Below are positions 24,470 through 33,271 of a DNA stretch of 64,000 nt, piece by piece. The DNA comes from an uncultured Ruminococcus sp. (GTDB taxonomy: Bacteria > Bacillota > Clostridia > Oscillospirales > Ruminococcaceae). A program made the position numbers and the translations under genes. Numbering within the stretch: the stretch's first letter is position 1; each line of letters opens with the position of its first letter. The DNA is taken from contig CALXIQ010000024.1 of NCBI GenBank assembly GCA_944388405.1, positions 1-64,000 of the forward strand, read 5' to 3'. The notes below the pieces were generated by a model. It was not told the DNA's origin and ran no database searches. It saw only the letters and a program-made list of their open reading frames with translations.

Positions 24470-26465
24470 TCTGTTCCCTAAGCTTGCCGTTCAGGGCATA
24501 CGCAAAAACGGCAGAATTTATCTGCCTTACATTCTCACCTGTGTGGGAATGGTAATGATGTACTATATCGTTTCCTACCTCACCTATTCCGACGCTGTTT
24601 ACAATATGCACGGCGGCAGGGAGATTCAGAAAATTCTGTCCTGGGGCACGGGGGTAATAGCAGTGTTTGCGGTTATATTCCTGTTTTACACCAACTCCTT
24701 TATCATCCGCCGCAGGAAGAAGGAATTTGGTCTGTATAACATCTTAGGCATGGGCAAGAAAAACATCGCCGTAATACTTATCTGGGAAACCCTTATCACG
24801 TTTGTGATTTCCGTTGTAGCAGGTCTTGGACTGGGCATAGCCTTTTCAAAGCTTTCCGAGCTTGTAACGGCGCAGATTTTGCAGGATAGCGCAGTTTTCG
24901 GCTTTTCGGTGGAGCTTGCTTCCATAAAAAACACTCTGCTGATTTTTGCCGCAGCCTTTGCCCTTATTCTCCTTAACTCTCTCAGGCAGATTCATCTTTC
25001 AAAGCCTATCGAGCTGTTAAGAAGCGAAAACGCCGGAGAAAAGCCTCCTAAGGCAAATATACTCTTGGCAGTTGTGGGAGTAGTCCTCCTTGCCGCCGCA
25101 TACTATATATCCTGCACCATCGAGGACCCAATGTCGGCATTGTCGCTGTTTTTTGTAGCGGTAATAATGGTAATTGTGGCGACCTATATGCTGTTTACGG
25201 CAGGCTCGGTTGCACTGTGCAAGCTTTTAAAGAAAAACAAAAACTACTATTACAAAACCCGTCACTTTGTTTCTGTGTCCTCTATGGCTTATCGAATGAA
25301 GCGAAACGGCGCAAGCCTTGCCTCAATATGCATACTTTCCACAATGGTGCTGGTTATGATATCCTCAACCCTCTGCCTGTATGTGGGCAGGGAAGATATG
25401 ATGCACAGACGCTACCCCAGAGACATTATAGTGGAAACCTACTCCATCGACGAGGAATTTACACAGCCTGTCCATGACGCCGCCCTCAGCGTGCTTGATG
25501 ACTACAGCCTTGAACCTCAGGATATGCTGCATTATCAGTATCTTCCCATAGCAGGCCTCATTGACGGCAGCGTTGTAAGCTTTGACAGCGACGAAGCATC
25601 GCTGGACTTTAGTAATCTCAGACAGCTGTTTTTCCTGACTATAGATGAGTACAACAGACTGATGGAGAAAAACGAGACAATAACGGATGATGAAATCATT
25701 ATATATACCCCCAAATCAGAGTATGATTACAACGAGCTTACCATAGACGGTCTGAAAACAATGACGATAAAAAAACAGGTAGATGAATTTATCTCAAACG
25801 GTGAAGAAACCGCTACCGCTTTCGCTTCCATATTTGTTTTTGTGGCAGACGCTGATAAGCTCAACGAAATCTACAGCTTCCAGCAGCAGATTTACGGAGA
25901 AAACGCATCGCTTATGGAGGATTACTACGGTTTTAACCTTGATTGCGACGACCAAACGGAAATTGCGGTATTGGGTGATATAGAAAATAGGCTTTCCTCC
26001 CTGAGAAATGAAAACGAAGCCTTTCCCGAAGTTACAACCGAAAGTCTGGCGGATAACAAGCAGAGCTTCTATTCCTTGTTCGGAGGACTGTTCTTCTTGG
26101 GAATACTACTTAGCGTTGTGTTCATCTTTGCGGCGGTGCTGATTATGTACTACAAGCAGATAACCGAAGGCTACGAGGACGCAGGACGGTTTGAGATAAT
26201 GCAGAAGGTAGGCATGACAAAGAGTGACATACGCCGCAGCGTAAATTCGCAGATTCTGACGGTGTTTTTCGCGCCGCTGCTAATGGCAGGAATGCACACC
26301 GGCTTTGCCTTCCCCATTATAGCAAGCCTGTTAACGGCTTTCGGACTTTTCGATGTCCCACTGCTGATAGCCGTTACGGCAGGAGTGTTTGTAGTGTTTG
26401 CGCTTTGCTATGCGCTGGTTTACAAAATCACCTCAAGAAGCTACTACCGTATAGTCAGCAATTAG
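24462..26465 (+). CDS. BceB-like ABC transporter permease
   Basis: The 667-residue permease starts at ATG 24462, overlapping the bceA stop by 8 bp. It shows about ten membrane segments, an N-terminal FtsX domain (about 50-170), and a large extracellular domain (about 310-530) before the last segments with a second FtsX-like unit (ending YRIVSN). This is the BceB/VraG layout in which the big loop binds lipid II-type targets of bacitracin-like and lantibiotic peptides. The exact peptide cannot be read from sequence. A bidirectional terminator follows. Confidence 0.9.
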   Translation: MSSLFPKLAVQGIRKNGRIYLPYILTCVGMVMMYYIVSYLTYSDAVYNMHGGREIQKILSWGTGVIAVFAVIFLFYTNSFIIRRRKKEFGLYNILGMGKKNIAVILIWETLITFVISVVAGLGLGIAFSKLSELVTAQILQDSAVFGFSVELASIKNTLLIFAAAFALILLNSLRQIHLSKPIELLRSENAGEKPPKANILLAVVGVVLLAAAYYISCTIEDPMSALSLFFVAVIMVIVATYMLFTAGSVALCKLLKKNKNYYYKTRHFVSVSSMAYRMKRNGASLASICILSTMVLVMISSTLCLYVGREDMMHRRYPRDIIVETYSIDEEFTQPVHDAALSVLDDYSLEPQDMLHYQYLPIAGLIDGSVVSFDSDEASLDFSNLRQLFFLTIDEYNRLMEKNETITDDEIIIYTPKSEYDYNELTIDGLKTMTIKKQVDEFISNGEETATAFASIFVFVADADKLNEIYSFQQQIYGENASLMEDYYGFNLDCDDQTEIAVLGDIENRLSSLRNENEAFPEVTTESLADNKQSFYSLFGGLFFLGILLSVVFIFAAVLIMYYKQITEGYEDAGRFEIMQKVGMTKSDIRRSVNSQILTVFFAPLLMAGMHTGFAFPIIASLLTAFGLFDVPLLIAVTAGVFVVFALCYALVYKITSRSYYRIVSN

Positions 26466-26495
26466 TTGAGCGATAAATACATGTTATAAAAAATC

Positions 26496-26528
26496 GGGCA
26501 GTACCTCACATTAATTGTGGTACTGCCC
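26496..26528. terminator. bidirectional terminator
   Basis: GGGCAGTACC pairs with GGTACTGCCC between the convergent bceB-like and merR genes; A- and T-rich flanks fit termination on both strands. Confidence 0.85.
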
Positions 26529-26549
26529 TTTGTCTTATGTTATGCATTA

Positions 26550-26978
26550 TTAAAACTTACCGGTTACAACCTTTTCAGCCCATTCCTTGCGGTCGCTTTC
26601 GCATAGTTCGGTAGAACCTGTTTCAAGAGCCTGCTTGTAAAATTCGCACTTGTAATTGATGGCGTTAAGCATTTTCTGAAGCTGAGCCATCTGGTCCTCC
26701 AGCACCTTTTTCTGATTTTTCACCAACTCATACCTCTGGGGAATGGTTTCTGCACCCTCTACGCACCAGTCAACATACTGCCTTATGTCTTTAAGAGGCA
26801 TACCCGTAGCCTTAAGGCATTCAATGGTGCTTAGCAGAATAATATCCCGGTCGCTGAAAACACGCCTGCCGTTTTCGGTTCGCTGCACAAAAAGCAGCAG
26901 ACCCTCTTTGTCGTAATATCTCAGGGTGTGTATTGAAAGATTCATTTTTTCGGCAATTTCTCCGATAGCGTATGTCAT
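26550..26978 (-). CDS. MerR-family regulator (AdhR-like)
   Basis: The 142-residue protein has the MerR winged helix (YAIGEIAEKMNLSIHTLRYY, 20 residues, DKEGLL, RTENGRRVFSDRD) and a coiled-coil dimer helix (about 85-120). The start at 26978 follows GGAGGTACT; upstream in-frame starts have no site. It is divergent from an Fe-alcohol dehydrogenase and flavodoxin, and a typical 19-bp-spaced MerR promoter lies between. AdhR/YraB-like members respond to aldehydes through a cysteine; one Cys near residue 55 and others near the C-terminus are candidates. Confidence 0.88.
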   Translation of the reverse strand: MTYAIGEIAEKMNLSIHTLRYYDKEGLLLFVQRTENGRRVFSDRDIILLSTIECLKATGMPLKDIRQYVDWCVEGAETIPQRYELVKNQKKVLEDQMAQLQKMLNAINYKCEFYKQALETGSTELCESDRKEWAEKVVTGKF

Positions 26979-27026
26979 AACAGTACCTCCGAGTATTAAT
27001 ATTTTGTAAACTTTCACAAGAAAAAC

Positions 27027-27057
27027 TTGACCTCGAGTAAGCTTTAGGATTTATGCT
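27027..27057 (+). promoter_or_regulatory. MerR-type promoter with 19-bp spacer
   Basis: TTGACC (27027-27032) and TATGCT (27052-27057) are separated by 19 bp holding the imperfect dyad CCTCGAGTAAGCTTTAGG. Over-long spacers with a central dyad are the hallmark of MerR-activated promoters, and this one closely resembles the AdhR class. Confidence 0.75.
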
Positions 27058-27099
27058 TATTGTATCAGATAAAATAATGATTGTCAAGGAGGCTATTTT

Positions 27100-28257
27100 A
27101 TGAACAACTTTACTTTTTCATACCCCACGAAGGTGTACTTCGGCAAAAATGCGGCAGCGGACTACCTGCCGACCGAGCTTGCAAAATACGGTGATACTGT
27201 AATGCTGGCCTTCGGCGGCGGCTCAATCAAGTCTAACGGAATTTATGACGAGATAACTGCTATTCTCAAAAACGCCGGTAAAACCGTGATAGAATTTTCT
27301 GGGATAATGTCAAACCCCACCTACGCAAAGGTTCAGCAAGGCGCAGGGCTTGTCAGGGAAAAAGGTGTAGACTTTATTCTCGCCGTGGGTGGCGGTTCGG
27401 TAATAGACTGCTGTAAGATTATTTCGGCACAGGCAAAGCTTGATTGTGATATTTGGGATATGGAGCTTAACCAAAGAAAGATACCAACCGAATTTATCCC
27501 TATGGGAGCTATTGTAACCGTCTCGGGAACAGGCTCTGAAATGAACTCGGGAGCGGTAATAACCAATGAGGAAAAGAAAATAAAATGCGGACTTGTGGGC
27601 GCATCTGCAAGCTTTGCAATTCTCGACCCGGAGTATACAATGACTGTACCAATGAAGCAGGTGATTTCAGGTGCTTTCGATACCTTAAGCCATGCCATGG
27701 AAACCTACTTCGGAAAGCCGGACAGCAATAATCTGTCCGACGACATCAACGAGGCTGTAATGAGAAGCGTTATTGTAAATATTCGTATTCTGCTGAAAGA
27801 GCCGCAGGATTATAACGCAAGGAGCGAGCTGATGTGGGCGTCTGCAATGGCGGAGAACGGTATTTTGAAGATCGGCAAAATCACCGACTTTCAGGCGCAC
27901 CAGATAGAGCATCAGCTTGGGGCATATACCGACTGCAACCACGGTCAGGGTCTGGCGGTAATTCATCCTGTTTTGTATCGCCATATTTATAAAAGCGGAG
28001 CGGCAAGGTTTGCACGCTTTGCCAGAAACGTATGGGGAATTTCCGATAAAAACACAGAGGAGGAAACAGCTTTGGCAGGTATCAACGCTCTTGCCGATTT
28101 TATCAAAGAGATTGGTATGCCTACAACTTTCGCTGAAATGGGAATAGGCGAAAACGTTGATTTGAAAGCGGTGGCACAATCCACAAATATCACCGCCGGA
28201 TGCTGCAAAAAACTTACCGCAGAAGAAATTCTCGAAATCCTCAACGAATGTAAATAG
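27100..28257 (+). CDS. iron-containing alcohol dehydrogenase (YqhD/BDH-like)
   Basis: The 385-residue group III alcohol dehydrogenase reduces aldehydes with NAD(P)H. Visible are AFGGGSIKSNG, the cofactor motif VGGGSVIDCCK, SGTGSEMN, and metal-binding residues around DTLSHAMETYFG and CNHGQGLAVIHP. MerR control and a co-transcribed flavodoxin suggest aldehyde or electrophile detoxification rather than bulk fermentation, by analogy with YqhD. The ribosome binding site is AAGGAGG. Confidence 0.92.
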   Translation: MNNFTFSYPTKVYFGKNAAADYLPTELAKYGDTVMLAFGGGSIKSNGIYDEITAILKNAGKTVIEFSGIMSNPTYAKVQQGAGLVREKGVDFILAVGGGSVIDCCKIISAQAKLDCDIWDMELNQRKIPTEFIPMGAIVTVSGTGSEMNSGAVITNEEKKIKCGLVGASASFAILDPEYTMTVPMKQVISGAFDTLSHAMETYFGKPDSNNLSDDINEAVMRSVIVNIRILLKEPQDYNARSELMWASAMAENGILKIGKITDFQAHQIEHQLGAYTDCNHGQGLAVIHPVLYRHIYKSGAARFARFARNVWGISDKNTEEETALAGINALADFIKEIGMPTTFAEMGIGENVDLKAVAQSTNITAGCCKKLTAEEILEILNECK

Positions 28258-28267
28258 GAGGCATACT

Positions 28268-29011
28268 ATGAAAAAACGTTTTATTGTAACAGCATTTATT
28301 CTATCCCTTTTAACTCTCTCAGCTTGCGGTGACAGCTCCGACGACAGCAGCGTTAATACAAACTCCACTTCCGATGGCGAAAGAGTGCAGGCTTCCGACT
28401 CGAGGGATGAAGCTGCTGACAGTGTGTCACAAGAATCTCTTGCGGAAGACATCCAAGCCGACGGCGAAACAGGCAGCAACATTCTTGTAGCTTACTTTTC
28501 AATGCCCGAGGACGGCACCGACGCCGACGCAGGCGCAAGCCGTGTGTTTACAGAGGACGGCGAAATTCAGGGTAACGTAGAGTATTTTGCCCGAATTATA
28601 GCAGAGCAGACGGGAGCCGACCTGTTTCGGATTGAAACGGTGCAGCAGTATCCCGGCGACCACGACGGAATAATCAATCAAGCGGCGGAGGAACGTGACA
28701 GCGGCGCACGTCCCGAGCTTGCTACCCACATTGAAAATCTTGATGATTACGATACAATCTTTATCGGTTATCCCATCTGGTGGTACGATATGCCTATGGC
28801 AATGAATACCTTCTTTGAGGAGTATGATTTCAGCGGTAAGACAATCGTTCCCTTCAGCTCTCACGGCGGCAGCGGATTTTCGGGAACTACCGAAGATATT
28901 GCCGCTTATGAGCCGGACGCCAATCTGCTTGACGGCTTCACGGTCAGCAGGGAAGATGTTCCCGATTCGGCAGATAATCTGATTTCATGGGTCGAGGGAC
29001 TTGATATTTAA
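28268..29011 (+). CDS. lipoprotein flavodoxin
   Basis: A lipoprotein signal (lipobox LSAC, Cys at about 20) and an acidic Ser-rich linker (21-70) precede a flavodoxin-like domain (about 73-247). The start ILVAYFS, GYPIWWYDMPMAM and PFSSHGGSGF are typical of the long flavodoxin-type quinone/FMN proteins. A flavodoxin outside the membrane is unusual since most are cytoplasmic. It follows the alcohol dehydrogenase by 10 bp and shares its MerR-type promoter. Confidence 0.87.
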   Translation: MKKRFIVTAFILSLLTLSACGDSSDDSSVNTNSTSDGERVQASDSRDEAADSVSQESLAEDIQADGETGSNILVAYFSMPEDGTDADAGASRVFTEDGEIQGNVEYFARIIAEQTGADLFRIETVQQYPGDHDGIINQAAEERDSGARPELATHIENLDDYDTIFIGYPIWWYDMPMAMNTFFEEYDFSGKTIVPFSSHGGSGFSGTTEDIAAYEPDANLLDGFTVSREDVPDSADNLISWVEGLDI

Positions 29012-29184
29012 GCTGAAAAGCAGAAAAAGATCAATGCCGCTTTTGGATTTATCAGTTGATTAAATGTCTGCAAATACAGAGTTAAAGATTCCTGCCGTGC
29101 GTTACAGTGCGGCGGTGAATTTTTATATATAGGTGACGTTTAATTATGCCTGAAAAGCATATTTTCACTGTTTGAAAAAGGTAT

Positions 29185-29213
29185 TGGACATATTGCGTCG
29201 GATTTGATATAAT
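29185..29213 (+). promoter_or_regulatory. promoter before the C39-like gene
   Basis: TGGACA (29185-29190), 17 bp, TATAAT (29208-29213), about 70 bp before the start at 29283. The rest of the 270-bp gap shows no gene. Confidence 0.65.
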
Positions 29214-29282
29214 AAAATCAGTAAAACTATAGAGAGAATATCAGGAGTTTTGACAAAACCAAAGTAAATCGAAAGGAGCAAC

Positions 29283-30407
29283 ATGAAAAGAAAAATCTTT
29301 ATTGCCGCAGTTTGCGCAGTGTTGTTATGCGGCTGTCAGAATTCAACGGAAAGCACATATGCGGAAAACGAAACGTCCTCAGCAACAAGCGAAAATTCTG
29401 TAGCGGAAAGCTTGTCAGATCAATCGGATAGCAGCGAAGTCCAGGATACAAGTTCGGCTGCACAGCAGGCAAGTCTGCCCGAACCCGAATTTGAAGTGTT
29501 GTCTCCAGACACAGTCAACATTACGGCTCAGCTGGAAGATACGGATACTGTAAACATCTATGTGTGTGAAATAACCCCGGGCAGTAACGGCGTAGTTACT
29601 CAGACTCTTGCATACAGCGTCACTGCAGGCGAGCTTGAAGCCTCCGATGATGGCTATACGGTGGAGTTTGACGCAGATAATGTCATCTCTCAATCGGAAT
29701 ATACTGTAGACAGCTCAGATATGAATACCGACTATTACGCTGCCGGTATAAAGCTGGGGCTAATGAGAGACGGCGAAGGGATAATTTCCGAATGTATACC
29801 CACGGAGATTAGGATTGCCACAGGCACGGTAGACCAGTACGATGCGGCGCTGAGAGGTGATACCGCCTGCGGAGCGGCAAGCGGAACGCTGCTTTTACAA
29901 AGCGTTGTGCCTGTGTGGGGTGACGAGCTTACGCAGCGAATGAGCGACATCAGAGATTACTCGGCAGTGTCCTTTGAGTACAGCGTAGGCGCCAATATGA
30001 ACTATTATATGTCGGGGCAGCAAATTGTTAATTCAGTCAATAAATATCTTGAGGATTCGGGTATAGAAGGCATTGAACTAACAAACTTCCGAACTGAAAG
30101 CCCCACCGAACAAACGCTTATAGAGCTTATATCTACCGGCCGTCCTGCCGTTGTGGAGGTATGCTATGCGAGAGGAAATATCCTTGCTGAATATGCAGGT
30201 TATTCCCACTGGATAGCTATAAACGGCTTCAGACTTACCGACGATGGGTATGAATTCAGATGGGAAAACACCATAGGCTGTGAACAGAACTGGGTGACAT
30301 CCGAACTCCTTGAAAATGCCAACAGCAGGGTGTTTTACAGCGAGGGTTTCCAGTCGGACAGATTTATCGTGGCATTGAAAGATGCGGTGGCAGATAACCT
30401 GATTTAA
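29283..30407 (+). CDS. C39-like cysteine peptidase domain lipoprotein
   Basis: The 374-residue protein has a lipobox (LLCGC), a long Ser/Glu/Ala linker (20-70), an Ig-like region (about 70-180) and a papain-like C39_2 domain (about 185-370). The catalytic Cys lies in DTACGAASGTLLLQ, the His in YSHWIAING, and the third residue likely in FRWENT. Such proteins are predicted surface cysteine peptidases; substrates are unknown. It has its own promoter. Confidence 0.8.
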   Translation: MKRKIFIAAVCAVLLCGCQNSTESTYAENETSSATSENSVAESLSDQSDSSEVQDTSSAAQQASLPEPEFEVLSPDTVNITAQLEDTDTVNIYVCEITPGSNGVVTQTLAYSVTAGELEASDDGYTVEFDADNVISQSEYTVDSSDMNTDYYAAGIKLGLMRDGEGIISECIPTEIRIATGTVDQYDAALRGDTACGAASGTLLLQSVVPVWGDELTQRMSDIRDYSAVSFEYSVGANMNYYMSGQQIVNSVNKYLEDSGIEGIELTNFRTESPTEQTLIELISTGRPAVVEVCYARGNILAEYAGYSHWIAINGFRLTDDGYEFRWENTIGCEQNWVTSELLENANSRVFYSEGFQSDRFIVALKDAVADNLI

Positions 30408-30573
30408 ACGGCTTATCCGACGGTTACCGCTTTAATGAATCTTACCGCAGAAGCAGCAATCGCCACGAAAGTTGCAAAAAGGCTTACGATGCGGTATAAT
30501 AAATAAACCAGACCTTCACCCCGCACTTCCTTAAGCTTTAACTGTCGAAAAATAAACTATGTGAGAGGATTTT

Positions 30574-31260
30574 ATGAGCGCAAGAACTGTAACGAAAATG
30601 ATTATCGACCTGCTGATGACTGTGGCAATGCCGCTGCTTATGGCATATATGCTTATCGGCGAGGATATTCACGAATGGATAGGCACGGGAGTTTTTCTGT
30701 TGTTTATTATACATCATATATTAAACTACAAGTGGATACCGACGCTTGTAAAAGGAGTATATACTCCGGCAAGGGTTGTGAATACGGCGGTGAATATATT
30801 GATATTGCTGTGTATGCTTGGGCTTATGTACAGCGGAATAACAATGTCCCGTTTTGTGTTTGATTTTCTTCCCATACGGGGCGGAGCAGGTTTGGCAAGA
30901 CAGCTTCATATGCTGTGCTCCTACTGGGGCTTTGCGCTGATGTCGCTGCATCTTGGAACGCATTGGAGCTTTATTCTTGGCGGTTTCAGAAAGATGACCA
31001 AGGCAGGTAAGTCAACGCTTCGCAGCGTTATCCTTAAAATCGTCTGCGCAGGAGTATCCTGTTACGGAATTTATGCGTTTTTCAAGCGTGACCTTTTGGA
31101 ATATATGCTTTTAAGGGTGCGGTTTGTGTTTTTCGATTTCAGCGAATCGGTGTTGATTTTCCTGCTTGACTATGCCGCCGTAATGACGCTTTTTGCGGCT
31201 GTTGGCCATTATTTTATGAAGCTGATGCGTAAATCTACCTCCGCTAAAAAGAACGGGTGA
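30574..31260 (+). CDS. DUF4405-like multi-helix membrane protein
   Basis: The 228-residue protein has about six membrane segments with His residues inside or near them (GEDIHEW, FIIHHILN, RQLHMLCSYWGF, SLHLGTHW). This recalls the cytochrome b/DUF4405 class that may bind heme. Its stop overlaps the reading of the downstream apbE, indicating an operon. With ApbE and NusG_II proteins it suggests electron transfer across the membrane to flavin-bearing partners outside. No heme binding is proven by sequence. Confidence 0.75.
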   Translation: MSARTVTKMIIDLLMTVAMPLLMAYMLIGEDIHEWIGTGVFLLFIIHHILNYKWIPTLVKGVYTPARVVNTAVNILILLCMLGLMYSGITMSRFVFDFLPIRGGAGLARQLHMLCSYWGFALMSLHLGTHWSFILGGFRKMTKAGKSTLRSVILKIVCAGVSCYGIYAFFKRDLLEYMLLRVRFVFFDFSESVLIFLLDYAAVMTLFAAVGHYFMKLMRKSTSAKKNG

Positions 31261-31265
31261 AGGAT

Positions 31266-32327
31266 ATGAAAACCATGGGTAGATTTTTTGTCTCACAGGC
31301 TGTGCTTTTATGTCTTGCAGCACTGCTGACCTCCTGCGGACAATCTGAGGACAATCAGACTGTCGATACGGTTTCGGAAGAGGAAAATTCAACATCAATG
31401 TTTGCAATGAACACCTACGTTACCGTAACGGCTTACGGCAACGACACGGAAGCTGCGCTTTCCTCCGCCGAGGAGAAAATAAGAAGCCTTGAAAGCCTGT
31501 GGTCGGTAACCGATGAAAACAGCGAGATTTATGCAGTAAATCACAGCGGCGGAAATCCTGTTGAGGTCAGTGACGAAACGGCACAGCTACTTGATTTTTC
31601 GCTGCAAATGAATGAGCGAACAAACGGCGCATTTGATATTTCTCTCTATCCCGTGCTTACCGCCTGGGGCTTTACCACCGAGGAATACCGTGTCCCCGAC
31701 GATGATGAAATTACTCAGCTGCTTGAGCGAACCGGCGTGGAGAAAATTTCTCTTGACGGTCAAACGGTGCATGTGCCCGATGATATGCAGATAGATTTAG
31801 GCGCAATAGGCAAGGGCTACGCAGGAGATCTGGTTGCAGAGGATCTCAAACAAAACGGAGTGAAATCCGCCCTGATAGATTTAGGTGGAAACATCCAGAC
31901 GGTGGGAACAAAGCCGGGCGGCGAAAGTTGGAGCATCGGAATACGCAATCCCTTTGGGGAAGGCAATTTCGGCGTGCTGGAAATCGGCGAGTGCGCAGTT
32001 GTAACCTCCGGGGGATACGAGCGTTACTTCGTTGAGGACGGCAACACCTACTGGCATATTCTCGACCCCGAAACGGGCAAACCTGCTCAAAGCGGTATTA
32101 TAAGCGTTTTGGTGATAGGAGCTGAGGGCAGACTGTGCGATGCGTTGTCAACCTCCTTGTTTGTAATGGGACTTGACAGAGCGGCTAATCTCTGGCGAAA
32201 CAGCGATGACTTTGAAATGATAATTGTAACCTCTGACGGCGGAATTTACATTACCGAGGGCATAGAAGACGACTTTACCCTCAGCAAGAATTTCTCTCAA
32301 CCGGAAGTGAGCGTGATTCGCAGATGA
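31266..32327 (+). CDS. apbE: FAD:protein FMN transferase (lipoprotein)
   Basis: ApbE attaches FMN covalently to Thr of extracytosolic flavoproteins. The protein has about 353 residues with a lipobox (LTSC). Conserved parts are MNTYVTVTAYG, DISLYPVLTAWGF, IDLGAIGKGYAGD, LIDLGGNIQTVG, and TSGGYERYF. The start is uncertain: GTG 31257 overlaps the previous stop, while ATG 31266 and ATG 31275 are alternatives; 31266 is chosen. The target flavoprotein with an FMN_bind domain is not in this window. Confidence 0.92.
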   Translation: MKTMGRFFVSQAVLLCLAALLTSCGQSEDNQTVDTVSEEENSTSMFAMNTYVTVTAYGNDTEAALSSAEEKIRSLESLWSVTDENSEIYAVNHSGGNPVEVSDETAQLLDFSLQMNERTNGAFDISLYPVLTAWGFTTEEYRVPDDDEITQLLERTGVEKISLDGQTVHVPDDMQIDLGAIGKGYAGDLVAEDLKQNGVKSALIDLGGNIQTVGTKPGGESWSIGIRNPFGEGNFGVLEIGECAVVTSGGYERYFVEDGNTYWHILDPETGKPAQSGIISVLVIGAEGRLCDALSTSLFVMGLDRAANLWRNSDDFEMIIVTSDGGIYITEGIEDDFTLSKNFSQPEVSVIRR

Positions 32328-32683
32328 AAAATGCAAAGTTGTGGATTATCGTCGCCGCTGTAATTTTTATAGCTGCAATTGTCTGGTGCGTGATTATTAT
32401 TACAAAGCCGCCGGGAGAGATTGTAACAATTTCTCAGGACGGCGAAACGCTTTACACCTTAGATTTAAGCGAAGAAAGCGACCGCACCATAACGGTTGAG
32501 TACGAGGGCAGGGAAAATGTAATTGAAATAAAGGACGGCAGAATACATATGCTTGAAGCCGACTGTCCCGACCACACCTGCATAAACACGGGATGGCTTG
32601 AGGATTTACCTATCGTTTGTCTGCCTAACAAGCTGGTGATTGAATTTGCCGACGAAAGCGGTGCGGATGCGGTAGCGAGGTGA
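32324..32683 (+). CDS. NusG domain II-like membrane-anchored protein
   Basis: The 119-residue protein has one N-terminal membrane helix and a small beta domain ending in the motif EADCPDHTCINTGW, the signature of the extracytosolic NusG_II family. These occur next to ApbE and Gx-type proteins in Clostridia. It overlaps apbE by 4 bp. Confidence 0.85.
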   Translation: MKNAKLWIIVAAVIFIAAIVWCVIIITKPPGEIVTISQDGETLYTLDLSEESDRTITVEYEGRENVIEIKDGRIHMLEADCPDHTCINTGWLEDLPIVCLPNKLVIEFADESGADAVAR

Positions 32684-32687
32684 GAAA

Positions 32688-33185
32688 ATGAAAGCAAAAA
32701 GGCTGGCGCTGCTTGGACTGCTTACAACCATCGCACTGATTATATTTGTAGTGGAGCTGCGGATTCCCAATATTGCGCCTGTTCCCGGCATGAAGCTGGG
32801 GCTTGCCAACATTGTGACGGTGTATGCCGTTTACCACTGCACGGCGAAGGAAACCGCCCTTATACTTTTCACAAGAATAATTCTGGGCTCGCTTTTCGGC
32901 GGGAATATGTTAGCACTGCTTTACAGTCTGGGCGGCGGAATAATGTGCCTGCTGGGAATGCTGCTGCTAAGAAAAGTGATTGATGAAAAGCACATTTGGG
33001 TATGCAGCGTCCTTGGAGCGGTGCTTCACAACATCGGACAGATTATCGTTGCGGCAGCTGTTATGCAAACGGCGGCGGTAATAACGTATCTTCCGTTTCT
33101 TTTGGTGTCGGGCTGTGTTGCGGGACTTTTAACGGGACTGTGCGCTCAGCTGCTGACGTCAAGAATTAATCTGAATGACTTTTGA
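32688..33185 (+). CDS. Gx transporter family membrane protein (Hpre_diP_synt_I)
   Basis: The 165-residue protein has five to six membrane segments and the family start RIPNIAPVPGMKLGLANIVT (20 residues). Once named heptaprenyl diphosphate synthase component I, the family is now regarded as an ECF-like substrate-binding or uncharacterised membrane component. It is the last gene of the DUF4405-apbE-NusG_II-Gx operon. Confidence 0.85.
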   Translation: MKAKRLALLGLLTTIALIIFVVELRIPNIAPVPGMKLGLANIVTVYAVYHCTAKETALILFTRIILGSLFGGNMLALLYSLGGGIMCLLGMLLLRKVIDEKHIWVCSVLGAVLHNIGQIIVAAAVMQTAAVITYLPFLLVSGCVAGLLTGLCAQLLTSRINLNDF

Positions 33186-33196
33186 TACGAATATAA

Positions 33197-33241
33197 AAAG
33201 GTCGGATAAATCAAGGCTTTAACCTTGAATATCCGACCTTT
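33197..33241. terminator. bidirectional terminator
   Basis: A long two-part stem (GGTCGGATA with TATCCGACC and TCAAGG with CCTTGA) lies between convergent genes with A and T runs at its ends. Confidence 0.88.
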
Positions 33242-33271
33242 CTTGTCTGATAAGTTATATATCGCCTTACG

